DNA of 64,000 bases from the NCBI RefSeq assembly GCF_016658545.1, contig NZ_JACVZC010000001.1, positions 1-64,000 on the forward strand. Direction: 5' to 3'. The notes beneath the pieces were generated by a model, which made no database searches, was not told the DNA's origin, and worked only from the letters and a program-made list of their open reading frames with translations. Positions 1 through 9,941 of the stretch are shown here, in pieces (the stretch's first letter is position 1; each line of letters starts with the position of its first letter). Made by a program: the position numbers and the translations under genes. Source of the DNA: Pseudomonas sp. S37. GTDB taxonomy: Bacteria > Pseudomonadota > Gammaproteobacteria > Pseudomonadales > Pseudomonadaceae.

Positions 1-9
1 CTGCACGTT

Positions 10-51
10 GTAGGAGCGGCTTTAGCCGCGAACACCGGCAAAGCCGGTGCC
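10..51. repeat. REP-type palindrome
   Basis: Two adjacent small palindromes, GGAGCGGCTTTAGCCGC and CACCGGCAAAGCCGGTG, of the kind that recur between genes at 3.4-3.7, 8.7 and 10.85 kb. The GTAGGAGCGG...CCGC motif is the extragenic repeat well known from P. putida. It lies just beyond the 3' end of the autotransporter gene. Confidence 0.8.
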
Positions 52-103
52 CTCGATTACACCGCCTGGCGCCGTCAACCGGCACCAGGCCCACTGCAAC
101 GGC

Positions 104-3100
104 TCAGAAGCGAACCGTGATACCCGCGTTCACCGAATGGAACCGGGCGTCCGAACCAAACTGCCCCTGATACGACAGCCCCACATCAGTCTGGCGGTTC
201 AGTTGCACCTTCGCGCCCACCTCGGTCATCGCCACGTTACGCGTCTGCGCAATGCCCTGCACCGCGAAGTCCGGGCCACCGGCGAACGACTGAGTGCTGT
301 TCGGGTCCAGGTCACCATAGGCACGACGCCAGCCCAGCGAGCCGAAGAACTGGGTGTCGTGATCGGCCACGCGGGTGCGCGTCGAGGCGCGCATGCCCAC
401 GGTGGAGAACCAGGTGTCCTGCTTCTCGCTGGATACGTTCAGCGCCGCAGCACCGCCTTTTTCACGGAAGCTGTCGGCGTCGTACTTCACGTACGAAACG
501 CCCACGAACGGCTCCAGCGCCACTGCACCCAGGCCGATGCGGTACGCCGCTTCGGTACTGGCCTGCAAGGTGTTGGCGTCGCGCTTGCCCTTCAGGTGGT
601 CGTTGAACCCGGCAAAGGCCACGTTGCGTTTGCTGTCCAGCTTGTGCCAGGTGTAGCCGACGTCTGCGCTCAAACGCAGGGCGTCGAGTTGCGCGCCGGT
701 GTACAGGCCCAGGTGATAGTTGTCGCTGTGGCCCTTGGCATCGCGGTCGTCGGCATCGAACTTGGTGCGGCTGTAGCCACCGTACACGCCGGCGCGCCAG
801 TCCGGGTTGATGCTGCCGTCGGCGCCAATCAGCACACCGCCGGTGCGCTGGTGCAAGCCGCTGGAACCGTTGTTGCCGTCCAGTTTCGACCAGTTGCCGA
901 AGGTTTGCGCCCAGGCGCCGCCCTGCGCTTCAGGGGTGGTTGGCATCAGGTTCGAGGCACCCAGCGGCATGCGCACGCTGCTGCTGTCGAACAGGTCGCG
1001 CAGGCGGTTACCCAGCACGCCGGACACCACCTGGCTGTTGGCGATCAGCGCGGTGCCGGTGCTGGCGTGGTAGTCGCCGGACAGCTGGTCGATGGCATCG
1101 CGGGCGCTATCGGCGTCCAGCACCAGCAGGTTGTTGTACAGGCGCAGCGGTTCGCCGCTTTGCTGCAGCACGCTGAGTGCGCCGGCGGTGTTCCACTGGT
1201 TCTCGGTAAGCGCCACGGTCTGGAAGATGCCCGGCGTGCCTGGCCCGCCGGTTTCTGGTGGCTGGACCGGTGGTTGTACCGGGGGCTGCACGGGTGGCTC
1301 AACCGGTGGCTGTACCGGTGGCTCGACTGGCGGCTCAACCGGAGGCTGTACCGGTGGCTGGACAGGCGGCTCCACCGGAGGCGTAACCGGCGGTTCTACA
1401 GGTGGCTCCACAGGTGGCGTAACCGGTGGCTCCACAGGCGGCTCTACGGGTGGTTCGACCGGTGGCTCAACAGGTGGCTCAACTGGCGGCGTGGTCTTTT
1501 GCGCGATGGTCAGGTTCAGTTCGTTGGCCGTGCGCTGCAGGCTGACGTTGAGGAACGCCGAGTTGGTAAACGCTTCGGCATAGGCCGTACCGGCGGCAGC
1601 GCCGTCCACCACGCCGCCCTGGGCGGCCAGCAGGGTGTAGGTTTGCCCGGTCTGGTAGCTTTGTGCGTCGTTCAGTGTGGTGACATCGACCCGTGTGCCA
1701 CGCAGGGTCGCGGTGCCGCTGACATTGACGCGGTCCGAGCCGCCATCGCCGGCAATGTCGGCGGCGTAGCGCGAGCCGGCTGCCATGTCCAGGTCGCCGT
1801 TGATCGACAGGGTGCCCAGCGCGCCTTCACCCGGCGACAGGGTACCGCCCGAGGCCACCTGGGTGCTGCCGACCTGGCCGATACCGGCCAGCACACCGCC
1901 GTCCAGCACCTGGGCGCGGTTGCTGTAGTTGCCGGAAGCGTCTGTGTGGCCGACGGTGCCGTTGACCACCAGGGTGCCGTTGCCGACGCTCAGCAGCGAG
2001 CTGCCGCGCGGGTTGGTCTGGTCGACATCGCCGGCCAGCACCAGGCGCCCGCCACGCACTACCGTACTGCCAGACATCCCGGTCAGGTCGCCGCTCAGGG
2101 TGGTGTTGCCGCTGAAGGCATACACACGGCCTGCACCACTGATGGTGTTGCTCAGTTGCAGGTCGCTATCGGTGTGGTTGAAGGCCAGCGCACCGCCGCT
2201 GGCGCCGAAGCGGATTGCCGTTTGTGGGTCGAGGCGGCCGGCGGCTTGTACTTCGCCGGCAGTGATGGCGTCGATATCGGTGCGGCTTTCGTCCCTGACC
2301 ACGCCACCCCCGATGCTGAGGGTACCGCGCCCAGCCGAGTTGACGTTGTCGAGCACGCTGATGTCGATGCCGTCGGTGCTGCTAAGCTCGCCACCGTTGG
2401 CCAACACCAGGTTGGTGGTCCTGGTGGTGGTGCCCAAGGTCAGCGCGCGCGTGGCCAGGCGCGTGCCCTCGCCAGACACGCTCACCACGGTATTGCGGCT
2501 AAGGTTGACCGAGCCCAGTTCCATCGTGTCGCTGGTCAGCACTGCGCCATCGCTCAGGCTGAGGTCGTAGCGGTTGACGAAGCGGCCGGTATTGTCCCAG
2601 CGCGTGTTGGCCCCGGACAGCTCGCTGGTCGAGTTGATGTTCACGCGTTCGCTGGCAAGCTGCCCGCCATCTTTCAAGGTGATGCGCGAGTCGTACCGGA
2701 AGGTGCCGGTGGCAGTCACGTTGACCGCATCCACTTTCGAGCCTTCACCGCTTACCAGCAGGTTTGCCCGGGACAGGCTATTGCCGACATTGCCGTTGTC
2801 GCTCATCTGCAGGTCGCGCACGAACACTTCGGCGCCGTCGAGCACGTTGAGCGTACCCTGACCGGCGCCACCGACGACGATGGTGTTACCCAGCACGGCA
2901 TTGGTACGCGGCACCAGCCAGCGGGTGCCTGGGCCCTGGACCGTGACCGTTGCCATGGCTGTAGCGGCTTCGCTGTTGGTAGCCGAGCCACCGATCCGCC
3001 CACCTCTGCTGGTCAGTTCGGCGCCGTTGTTGAGGGTGAGGGTGGCGGGGACGCCGTTGCTGGGGCGTAAGGCTACCGTGCCATCGTAGGCGCGATCACT

Positions 3101-3211
3101 GCTGATGGTGTCTTCACCGCTGTCGAGGATGTAGTCCGCTGCGTGGGCACCCGGCAGCATGGCGAGCGAGATTGCGAACGTGAGTGGGGAAAGTCGGAAA
3201 AGGGGATTCAT
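104..3211 (-). CDS. Autotransporter with beta-barrel domain and proline-rich linker
   Basis: A type V secreted outer-membrane protein of 1035 residues. The ATG at 3211 is chosen because GGAGTTGCT lies just upstream and the first residues form a good signal peptide (MNPLFRLSPLTFAISLAMLPG, then AHA/ADY cleavage); the frame stays open further upstream but runs into REP DNA. Residues about 25-570 are a passenger of short beta repeats (runs such as LNNGAEL, VSGEGS, LSDGAVL), consistent with a beta-helix. Residues about 572-652 are almost pure PPVEPP/PPVTPP/PPVQPP repeats. The last ~270 residues form an autotransporter barrel beginning near GGAWAQTFGNW and ending in an aromatic residue (VRF). The passenger function is unknown; adhesion or biofilm is a guess. 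The opposite strand is open for about 1000 codons, a GC-rich shadow. Confidence 0.9.
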   Translation of the reverse strand: MNPLFRLSPLTFAISLAMLPGAHAADYILDSGEDTISSDRAYDGTVALRPSNGVPATLTLNNGAELTSRGGRIGGSATNSEAATAMATVTVQGPGTRWLVPRTNAVLGNTIVVGGAGQGTLNVLDGAEVFVRDLQMSDNGNVGNSLSRANLLVSGEGSKVDAVNVTATGTFRYDSRITLKDGGQLASERVNINSTSELSGANTRWDNTGRFVNRYDLSLSDGAVLTSDTMELGSVNLSRNTVVSVSGEGTRLATRALTLGTTTRTTNLVLANGGELSSTDGIDISVLDNVNSAGRGTLSIGGGVVRDESRTDIDAITAGEVQAAGRLDPQTAIRFGASGGALAFNHTDSDLQLSNTISGAGRVYAFSGNTTLSGDLTGMSGSTVVRGGRLVLAGDVDQTNPRGSSLLSVGNGTLVVNGTVGHTDASGNYSNRAQVLDGGVLAGIGQVGSTQVASGGTLSPGEGALGTLSINGDLDMAAGSRYAADIAGDGGSDRVNVSGTATLRGTRVDVTTLNDAQSYQTGQTYTLLAAQGGVVDGAAAGTAYAEAFTNSAFLNVSLQRTANELNLTIAQKTTPPVEPPVEPPVEPPVEPPVEPPVTPPVEPPVEPPVTPPVEPPVQPPVQPPVEPPVEPPVQPPVEPPVQPPVQPPVQPPETGGPGTPGIFQTVALTENQWNTAGALSVLQQSGEPLRLYNNLLVLDADSARDAIDQLSGDYHASTGTALIANSQVVSGVLGNRLRDLFDSSSVRMPLGASNLMPTTPEAQGGAWAQTFGNWSKLDGNNGSSGLHQRTGGVLIGADGSINPDWRAGVYGGYSRTKFDADDRDAKGHSDNYHLGLYTGAQLDALRLSADVGYTWHKLDSKRNVAFAGFNDHLKGKRDANTLQASTEAAYRIGLGAVALEPFVGVSYVKYDADSFREKGGAAALNVSSEKQDTWFSTVGMRASTRTRVADHDTQFFGSLGWRRAYGDLDPNSTQSFAGGPDFAVQGIAQTRNVAMTEVGAKVQLNRQTDVGLSYQGQFGSDARFHSVNAGITVRF
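1255..1495 (-). repeat. Tandem PPVxPP coding repeat in the autotransporter
   Basis: About twenty imperfect 12-base units encode PPVE/PPVT/PPVQ tetrapeptides between passenger and barrel. Such proline spacers are rigid and periplasm- or wall-spanning in other surface proteins. The array is prone to length change by slippage, so unit number may vary between strains. Confidence 0.85.
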
Positions 3212-3403
3212 AGCAACTCCAGATACTCCATTAGATGCCACGCAAGTGGCGGCCAGCGCCGGGGGCGATGGCGTTCCATATGTGCAACGGATTAACGCTG
3301 GGAGTATCCGGGAGGGCTTTCTGTGATGAGAATAGTACGCATGTGCTAGCTGTTTGCAGAACGTGACGTGGTGCACAGAGTGCGGCGGGCATGGACGGCG
3401 GTG

Positions 3404-3671
3404 CATGGCACCGGCTGCGCCGGTGTTCGCGGCTAAAGCCGCTCCTACAAGAGATCGCGTGAACCGCAGGCTGTGGGGTACTTGTAGGAGCGGGTTTACC
3501 CGCGAAGCAGGCGACGCGGTGTATGGCACCGGCTTTGCCGGTGTTCGCGGCTAAAGCCGCTCCTACAAGAGACCGCGTGAACCTGAAGGCTGTGGGGTAT
3601 GTGTAGGAGCGGGTTTACCCGCGAAGCAGGCGACGCGGTACATGGCACCGGCTACGCCGGTGCTCGCGAAA
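3404..3671. repeat. Cluster of REP elements
   Basis: Three tandem modules with the cores GTAGGAGCGGGTTTACCCGCGAA and GGCACCGGC(T)NNGCCGGTGTTCGCGGC in alternating orientation, separated by near-identical spacers. The right end runs into the 3' end of the LysR gene, so the last codons of that gene are made of REP sequence. Confidence 0.85.
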
Positions 3672-4602
3672 ACCGTGGCCCTGCAGGTAAATTCAGCGGC
3701 CCCCCCCCAGCAAGCTCCCGGGCAACCCAACCCTTGAACGCCTCCGCTACCGGCGAGGGATGCATCGCACCTGACTGCGCCAGCACCACCTTCTGCGGCG
3801 ACACTTCTTCCAGCAAGGGCCGGCACAGCAGCGGGGTACCGTCATAGCAATGGTCCCCAGCAGGCCGGGTACACGACAGGGCTACCCCGTACCCATGCGC
3901 AACCAGCCCCCGTTGCATCTCGAAGGTCTGGGTAAATTGCTGCGTACGCGGCTGCAGGTTGTGCGCCCAGAACAGCGACAGAAAATACTCGCGGGTTTGT
4001 GCGATGTCCTCAAGTATCAAGCACTCTTGCGCCAGCTCATGCAGCGGTATCACAGCCAGTTGGGCCAGCCGGTGGTCGGTGGCAATCAGCGCGTAAGGCT
4101 TCAACTCAGCCAGCACCTGGCGCGGCAGCGAGGGATCAAGGCCGATGTCATACGTCAGCGCCAGCTCGGCTTTACCGGCGCTCAGCTGGCGGTGCACGCC
4201 TGCCAGGTCTGTCTCGAACAGCGTGACCTCAACCTCGGGGTACTGCTTGCGAAAGCTTGATAGCAGCCGAGGCGCGTAATAGGGGCCCAGGTCCTGGAAG
4301 CAGATAAGCGACAGGTTGCCGCGCAGCGGGCCACGTGGGGTGTCCGCCTGTTGGTTCATGGCAATGGCCAACCCGATGATGTCACGCGCCTGCGCCAACA
4401 ACCGCGTACCCGCCGATGTCAACTCGAGCCCGCGGCTGACCTGGCGCCGGAACAGCCGCTCGTTCAGTGCCTCTTCCAGCTGTGCAATCGCCACCGATAC
4501 CGAAGGCTGGGAAACATGCCGGGCCCTCGCGGCAGCACTGATGCTGCCATGCTCGGCCACGGCGACGAAGTACTCCAGTTGCCTGAACGAGAAACCTATC
4601 AT
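3652..4602 (-). CDS. LysR-family transcriptional regulator
   Basis: 316 residues. Residues about 4-62 are the LysR winged helix (RQLEYFVAVAEHGSISAAAR, then SQPSVSVAIAQLEEAL), followed by a co-inducer domain with the usual GNLSLICF start near residue 95. It is divergent from the dioxygenase/permease pair starting at 4740, the standard arrangement for a LysR activator and its targets, so it probably controls them; the ligand cannot be told. The extreme C-terminus (PRFSRAPA) is encoded by REP DNA, so the ancestral protein may have ended slightly differently. Confidence 0.88.
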   Translation of the reverse strand: MIGFSFRQLEYFVAVAEHGSISAAARARHVSQPSVSVAIAQLEEALNERLFRRQVSRGLELTSAGTRLLAQARDIIGLAIAMNQQADTPRGPLRGNLSLICFQDLGPYYAPRLLSSFRKQYPEVEVTLFETDLAGVHRQLSAGKAELALTYDIGLDPSLPRQVLAELKPYALIATDHRLAQLAVIPLHELAQECLILEDIAQTREYFLSLFWAHNLQPRTQQFTQTFEMQRGLVAHGYGVALSCTRPAGDHCYDGTPLLCRPLLEEVSPQKVVLAQSGAMHPSPVAEAFKGWVARELAGGGPLNLPAGPRFSRAPA

Positions 4603-4739
4603 GTTTTCCTATACTCGGAATTAGGAAATATATTCTTTTCCTATTGGTGCCAGAACGCAATACTCGCTGCGCACCTGCTTGTTCTGCCTGATACCTGGCA
4701 GCGGTGCTGTTGCCCAATAAAGAGACTAAAGGGTGCTTT

Positions 4740-5564
4740 ATGAAACAGTCCGTCGAATTCCACTTAAGCGATGAAACCATCGAAGCCTTCCAGCGTGAGG
4801 GTGCCGTTTGCGTTCGCGGTTTATTCACGCCAGACGAAGTTGCATTGCTCGAAACCGGTATCGAACAAAATCTCAAAACCCCCAGCGAGCGCGCCAAAGT
4901 GGCCAGCCGGCCAGACGACCCAGGCTGGTTCTTCGAAGACTTCTGCAACTGGAGCGATATTTCGGCCTATCGCCAGTTCATCTTCGAAAGCCGCGTGGGT
5001 AGCGTTGCCGCGCAACTGATGCACAGCGAAACCGCCCGGCTTTATCACGACCACTTGCTGGTCAAGGAGCCCAACACCCGGCAACGCACGCCCTGGCATC
5101 AGGACCAGCCCTACTACAACATCGACGGGCGCCAGAACTGCAGCATGTGGATGCCCATCGACCCCGTTGCCCGTGCGTCCACCCTTGAGTTCGTCGCAGG
5201 CTCGCACCTTGGGCCGTGGCTGATGCCGCGCACGTTCCTGGACAGCCAGGCCAAATGGTTCCCGGAAGGCAGCCTGGCCGACTTGCCGGATATCGAGGCC
5301 GACCGCAGCGCCTGGAACATCCTTGGCTGGGAACTTTCCCCAGGCGACGCCGTGTTCTTCCACATGCTGACCTTGCACGCCTCTGGCGGCGTCGGTGGCA
5401 ACCGTCGGCGGCGGGCGTTTTCGGTACGCTTCCTCGGCGACGACATTACCCACGCACCGCGCCAGTGGAACACTTCGCCGCAGTTCCCCGGGCTGGAAAC
5501 ACAGCTGGCCAAGGGTGCCCCCATGAACCACGAACTGTTCCCGGTGCTGTGGCCCCGGGCTTGA
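4740..5564 (+). CDS. Phytanoyl-CoA dioxygenase family (PhyH-like) Fe(II)/2-oxoglutarate oxygenase
   Basis: 274 residues. The start is the ATG at 4740, with AAAGGG eight bases upstream. A HxD iron motif is present (H120, D122 in WHQDQPYY), and a distal His in HMLTLHASGG (H208 or H213) is followed by an Arg-rich strand (RRRRAFSVRF) suitable for 2-oxoglutarate. Members hydroxylate diverse small substrates; this one is followed at 80 bp by an amino-acid-type permease and preceded by a divergent LysR gene, suggesting uptake and hydroxylation of an amino acid or similar compound. The substrate is not determinable here. Confidence 0.8.
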   Translation: MKQSVEFHLSDETIEAFQREGAVCVRGLFTPDEVALLETGIEQNLKTPSERAKVASRPDDPGWFFEDFCNWSDISAYRQFIFESRVGSVAAQLMHSETARLYHDHLLVKEPNTRQRTPWHQDQPYYNIDGRQNCSMWMPIDPVARASTLEFVAGSHLGPWLMPRTFLDSQAKWFPEGSLADLPDIEADRSAWNILGWELSPGDAVFFHMLTLHASGGVGGNRRRRAFSVRFLGDDITHAPRQWNTSPQFPGLETQLAKGAPMNHELFPVLWPRA

Positions 5565-5643
5565 TGATTGAAAGCATGCGTGCCTGGTAAACCGCACGGC
5601 ATCGGCGTTGTGCGGACCTGATAATAAGATCAAGAAGGTATCT

Positions 5644-7035
5644 ATGAACGCTCAATCCTCTCACCAGCTCAAGCGTGGTTTGTCTACCCGGCACATTCGT
5701 TTCATGGCGTTGGGTTCTGCTATCGGCACCGGGCTGTTCTACGGCTCGGCCTCGGCGATAAAACTGGCCGGGCCTTCGGTGTTGCTGGCCTACCTGATCG
5801 GCGGCGCGGCCATCTACATGATGATGCGCGCCCTTGGCGAAATGGCGGTGCATAACCCGGTGTCCGGTTCGTTCGGCCACTATGCCAGCCAATACCTGGG
5901 CCGCTACTTCGGCTTTCTGACCGGCTGGAGTTATGCCTTCTCGATGTTGGTGGTGTGCCTTGCAGATGTGACGGCGTTTGGCGTTTACATGGGGCTGTGG
6001 TTCCCCGAAACACCGGCATGGATCTGGGTGCTGGGGATCGTGTGCTTTATCGGTGCGCTGAACCTGTGCAGCGTGAAAGTGTTTGGCGAAATGGAGTTCT
6101 GGCTGTCATTGCTCAAGGTGACTGCGATCGTTGCGATGATTGTGGCGGGCGCGGCGGTGCTGCTTTTGGGGATCCAGCTGGACAGCGATGCAGGCACCGT
6201 TGCCGCGGTTTCCAGCCTGTGGAGCCATGGCGGGTTCTTCCCCAATGGCATCGGCGGAATGATTGCTTCGTTCACCGTGGTCATGTTCGCCTTTGGCGGG
6301 GTCGAAATGATCGGCATCACCGCAGGCGAGGCGAAGGACCCCAAGCGCGTGTTGCCCAAGGCGATCAACTCGGTGCCGCTGCGCATCCTGCTGTTCTACA
6401 TCCTGACCCTGTTCGTGCTCATGGCCATCTACCCGTGGACCGGCATTGGCAGCCACGGTAGCCCGTTCGTGCAGATCTTCAGTGGCCTGGGCATCAGTTC
6501 AGCGGCAACCGTGCTGAACATCGTGGTCATTTCTGCCGCGGTGTCGGCCATCAACAGCGATATCTTCAGCGCCGGGCGCATGATGTACGGCATGGCGCAA
6601 AACGGCCAGGCGCCTGCGGGCTTCGCCTCACTGTCGCGCTTCGGTGTGCCTTGGATGACGGTTGCCGTGATGGGTGTGGCGCTGCTGTTGGGCGTGGTAT
6701 TGAACTACCTGGTGCCGGACGATCTGTTCCTGGTGCTGGCGGCTGTCGTTACGTTCTCGATTGTGTGGGTCTGGTTGATGATCCTGTTGTCGCAGGTGGC
6801 CATGCGTCGCAGCATGACCAGGGAGGCGGCGGCTGCGCTGGATTATCGTGTGCCACTGTGGCCGGTAGGGCCGGCGTGCGCGATTGCCTTCATGGTGTTC
6901 ATCTTTGGCGTGCTCGGCTGGTTCCCGGCCAGTCGCACGGCCTTGTATGTCGGGGTGGGCTGGTTGCTGTTGCTTTCCCTGGGGTACTGGTTGTGGGTCC
7001 TGCGTGCGCCACGGCAAGTGTCTGCCAGTGCTTGA
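5644..7035 (+). CDS. APC-superfamily amino acid permease (proline/GABA-permease type)
   Basis: 463 residues with about twelve hydrophobic segments. The N-terminus [20 protein letters not shown] followed by [10 protein letters not shown] is the conserved first-helix region of the AAT family (ProY, AroP, GabP). The ATG at 5644 is preceded by AGAAGGTA; upstream in-frame codons are ignored for that reason. It lies 79 bp after the PhyH-like gene and is probably co-transcribed with it. Substrate specificity within the family is not assigned. Confidence 0.85.
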   Translation: MNAQSSHQLKRGLSTRHIRFMALGSAIGTGLFYGSASAIKLAGPSVLLAYLIGGAAIYMMMRALGEMAVHNPVSGSFGHYASQYLGRYFGFLTGWSYAFSMLVVCLADVTAFGVYMGLWFPETPAWIWVLGIVCFIGALNLCSVKVFGEMEFWLSLLKVTAIVAMIVAGAAVLLLGIQLDSDAGTVAAVSSLWSHGGFFPNGIGGMIASFTVVMFAFGGVEMIGITAGEAKDPKRVLPKAINSVPLRILLFYILTLFVLMAIYPWTGIGSHGSPFVQIFSGLGISSAATVLNIVVISAAVSAINSDIFSAGRMMYGMAQNGQAPAGFASLSRFGVPWMTVAVMGVALLLGVVLNYLVPDDLFLVLAAVVTFSIVWVWLMILLSQVAMRRSMTREAAAALDYRVPLWPVGPACAIAFMVFIFGVLGWFPASRTALYVGVGWLLLLSLGYWLWVLRAPRQVSASA

Positions 7036-7184
7036 GGTAGTGAACGGCTAGTGGGTGAACCCGCTCTCATGGCGCTGCACATAACGCCTTGTCAAACCCC
7101 TGTAGACCAGCCATCGCGGCACTCAGGCTAACGATGGCCAACCCACAGGGGCATGACGGCGAACTTACATTCGGCAAGGCGCGG

Positions 7185-8558
7185 TCAGGTTGCTACCTGG
7201 TAACAAGGCACGTATGCGGCGCCGCCGGGCAGTTTCATCCGGTGCTGGTCGACGAACGCCTGCAGCAGCCGGCCCAACGGGTCGAGGACGGCGCTGTCGC
7301 CGTGGATCTGGTACGGGCCATGTTCTTCGATCAGGCGGATGCCCTTGTCCTTGACGTTGCCGGCGACAATGCCGGAAAACGCCCGTCGCAGGTTGGCCGC
7401 CAGTTCATGCGGTGGCAGGTCGCGGCGCAGGTCCAGCTCGGCCATGGCCTGGTGGGTCGGATCGAACGGGCGCTGGAAGCTCTCCTCAATCTTCATCAGC
7501 CAGTTGAAGTGGAAGGCATCGTTGCGCTCGCGGCGGAACTGCTTCACTTCCTTCAGCCCTTCGACCATGTGCCGGGCAACTTCGGCCGGGTCGTCGATGA
7601 TGATTTCGTACAGGCGGTGCGCCGCCTCGCCCAGGGTGGCGCCGACAAAGGCGTGCAGCTGTTGCAGGTACGGCTCGGCACTGCGCGGTCCGGTGAGTAC
7701 CACCGGGAAGGGCAGGTCGTGGTTGTCCGGGTGCATGAGGATGCCCAGCAGGTAGAGGAATTCCTCTGCCGTACCGGCCCCACCGGGGAAGATGATGATA
7801 CCGTGGCCGACCCGCACGAAGGCTTCCAGGCGCTTCTCGATGTCCGGCAGGATCACCAGTTCGTTGACGATCGGGTTGGGCGCTTCGGCGGCGATGATGC
7901 CCGGCTCGGTCAGGCCCAGGTAGCGGCTGCCATGCATCCGCTGCTTGGCGTGGGCGATGGTGGCGCCTTTCATCGGGCCCTTCATTACGCCCGGGCCGCA
8001 GCCGGTACACACGTCCAGCTTGCGCAGGCCCAGCTCGTGGCCGACCTTCTTGGTGTACTGGTACTCTTCGCTGCTGATCGAGTGGCCGCCCCAACACACC
8101 ACCATTTTCGGCTCCACGCCCGGGCGCAGGGTGCGAGCGTTGCGCAGCAGGTGGAAGACGTAGTCGGTGATGCCCTGGGAGCTTTCCAGGTCGATGCGCT
8201 GGCTGGCCAGCTCGCTTTCGGTGTAGACGATGTCGCGCAGGGCGCTGAACAGCATTTCACGGGTGCTGGCGATCATTTCGCCATCGACGAAGGCGTCGGC
8301 CGGGGCATTCAGCAGCTCCAGACGTACGCCGCGGTCCTGTTGGTGGATGCGTACCTCGAAGTCCTGATAGGCCTCGAGGATGGTCTTGGCATTGTCGACA
8401 TGGGCGCCGGTATTGAGGATGGCCAGGGCGCACTGGCGGAACAGGGTGTAGAGGCTACCGGTACCGACTTCACTCAGTTGCTGCACTTCACGTTGTGACA
8501 GCGTTTCCAGGCTGCCTTTGGGGCTGACGGATGCATTGATGACATGGCGTTGAGGCAT
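7185..8558 (-). CDS. ppnN: Nucleotide 5'-monophosphate nucleosidase PpnN (YgdH/LOG family)
   Basis: 457 residues, the full family length. It cleaves the N-glycosidic bond of purine and pyrimidine monophosphates, yielding the base and ribose 5-phosphate, and is controlled by (p)ppGpp in E. coli. The LOG motif PGGAGTAEE lies near residue 256, preceded by GCGPGVMKGPMKGA. The gene stands alone between the permease and a REP pair. Confidence 0.93.
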   Translation of the reverse strand: MPQRHVINASVSPKGSLETLSQREVQQLSEVGTGSLYTLFRQCALAILNTGAHVDNAKTILEAYQDFEVRIHQQDRGVRLELLNAPADAFVDGEMIASTREMLFSALRDIVYTESELASQRIDLESSQGITDYVFHLLRNARTLRPGVEPKMVVCWGGHSISSEEYQYTKKVGHELGLRKLDVCTGCGPGVMKGPMKGATIAHAKQRMHGSRYLGLTEPGIIAAEAPNPIVNELVILPDIEKRLEAFVRVGHGIIIFPGGAGTAEEFLYLLGILMHPDNHDLPFPVVLTGPRSAEPYLQQLHAFVGATLGEAAHRLYEIIIDDPAEVARHMVEGLKEVKQFRRERNDAFHFNWLMKIEESFQRPFDPTHQAMAELDLRRDLPPHELAANLRRAFSGIVAGNVKDKGIRLIEEHGPYQIHGDSAVLDPLGRLLQAFVDQHRMKLPGGAAYVPCYQVAT

Positions 8559-8668
8559 CTAAGTCTTTCCTGTGCGGGTAAAACATCCTTCTTTGACAAC
8601 ACCATACCTAGAAATGTGGACGGCAACGAGGGGGGTGGTGAAAAAGCTTGAGACCGAGTTGGCTGCTT

Positions 8669-8762
8669 CGCGGGTGAACCCGCTCCTACAAGGACCGCGC
8701 TGCCCTCAGGGCTTGCGCTGTACGTGTAGAAGCGGGTTCACCCGCGAAGCAGGCAACTCGGT
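8669..8762. repeat. REP pair in inverted orientation
   Basis: TTCGCGGGTGAACCCGCTCCTACA and its inverted partner TGTAGAAGCGGGTTCACCCGCGAA flank a 33-base spacer, between ppnN and yeiH. These may act as a bidirectional mRNA end or gyrase/IHF site, as REPs do in general. Confidence 0.85.
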
Positions 8763-8768
8763 CTCAAA

Positions 8769-9830
8769 TCATCCCAAAAGGTTTTGCACACCAAGGGTAA
8801 TCGCCAATCCCCCCCCAACCAGCCACAGGTTGAGAACCGCCCCGGTAGCCAGCGCCCGTGGCCCGGCCTGGCGAATCTGGCTGAAGCGGGTTTCCATGCC
8901 CAGTGCGGTCATGGCCATGGTCAGGGCAAAGGTGTCCAGGCTGTTGACCGCCTGGGTCACGCTGCCGGGCAGCACCTGCAGCGAGTTCACCAGCACCAGC
9001 GCCAGGAAGCCGAAGGCGAACCAGGGCATGGCAATGCGCCCGTTGCCCTGCGCCTGGCCAGCCTGGCGCGAGCGGCTGATCCACAGGCCCACCACCAGCA
9101 GCACCGGCACCAGCAGCATGACCCGGGTCATCTTGACGATGGTGGCGATATGCGTGGCCTCGGGGCTGACGTTGCTGGCCGCGCCGACCACCTGCGCCAC
9201 TTCGTGGATGGTGCCGCCCAGCAACAGCCCGGCGCCCATGGTGTCCAGGTGCAGCCAGCCGGCGTTGATCGCCAGCGGGTAGAGGAACATCGACAAGGTG
9301 CCGAACAGCACCACGCTACCTACCGCCATGGCGCTCTTGTGCGGCGCGCTGCGCAGTGCCGACTCGAACGCCAGCACGGCTGCGGCGCCGCAGATGGCGC
9401 TACCGGCGGCAGTCAACAAGGCGGTGTCGCGGTCCAGCTTGAACACTTTCATGCCGCACCACAGGCCGATCAGCAGGGTACTGCCGACTACCAGCAGCGA
9501 AACGATGAGGCCTGACCAGCCGACTTCGGCAATTTCCTGCAGGCTGACCCGCAGGCCAAAGAACGCCACGGCAATACGCAATAGGCCGCGAGCAGAAAAG
9601 TTGATGCCTGCCGCCCAGCTTGCCGGTACGCCGTCGCGCAGTGCATTGCCATACAGTGCACCGGCGACGATACCGACAATCAGCGGGCTGATGCCGAGGT
9701 TGGCGATGGCGGGCATGGCCGCCAGTTGCGTGACCGCCAGCGCGAACAGCGCGACGAACAAGATGCCATTGAGCCGCCCTTTGGTGGAAAGGGTAGGGGC
9801 AAAAGCAGGGTTGGACGGAACCGTGGCCAT
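8769..9830 (-). CDS. yeiH: YeiH/UPF0324 family putative sulfate exporter
   Basis: 353 residues with about ten membrane helices. It has the family signature LLTAAGSAICGAAAVLA and GGTIHEVAQVVGAA. Function is only predicted for the family (sulfate or sulfonate-derived anion export). It is divergent from a YeiE-like LysR regulator 111 bp away, the conserved yeiH/yeiE arrangement. Confidence 0.88.
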   Translation of the reverse strand: MATVPSNPAFAPTLSTKGRLNGILFVALFALAVTQLAAMPAIANLGISPLIVGIVAGALYGNALRDGVPASWAAGINFSARGLLRIAVAFFGLRVSLQEIAEVGWSGLIVSLLVVGSTLLIGLWCGMKVFKLDRDTALLTAAGSAICGAAAVLAFESALRSAPHKSAMAVGSVVLFGTLSMFLYPLAINAGWLHLDTMGAGLLLGGTIHEVAQVVGAASNVSPEATHIATIVKMTRVMLLVPVLLVVGLWISRSRQAGQAQGNGRIAMPWFAFGFLALVLVNSLQVLPGSVTQAVNSLDTFALTMAMTALGMETRFSQIRQAGPRALATGAVLNLWLVGGGLAITLGVQNLLG

Positions 9831-9941
9831 GTGAGTCCTCCGGAAAGGTGTTTCGACAAGACCTACGTTAATCCGGTTATAAGCTTATAAAAAATCGTAA
9901 TTTAAAATGGCAAATATCCGAATAGCTGATATTTTTCAATC

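Noticed and set aside
1255..1495. Possible CRISPR-like array of short repeats
   Set aside because: The repeats are 12-base coding units for PPVxPP within an open frame, with no unique spacers.
47..3070. A plus-strand open frame of about 1000 codons opposite the autotransporter
   Set aside because: It is the antisense of a GC-rich repetitive gene; composition (His/Gly/Val/Arg-rich, no domain) is typical of a shadow frame, while the minus strand has a signal peptide and barrel.
7089..8498. Long plus-strand frame opposite ppnN
   Set aside because: The minus strand encodes a full-length, motif-complete PpnN; the plus frame is a shadow.
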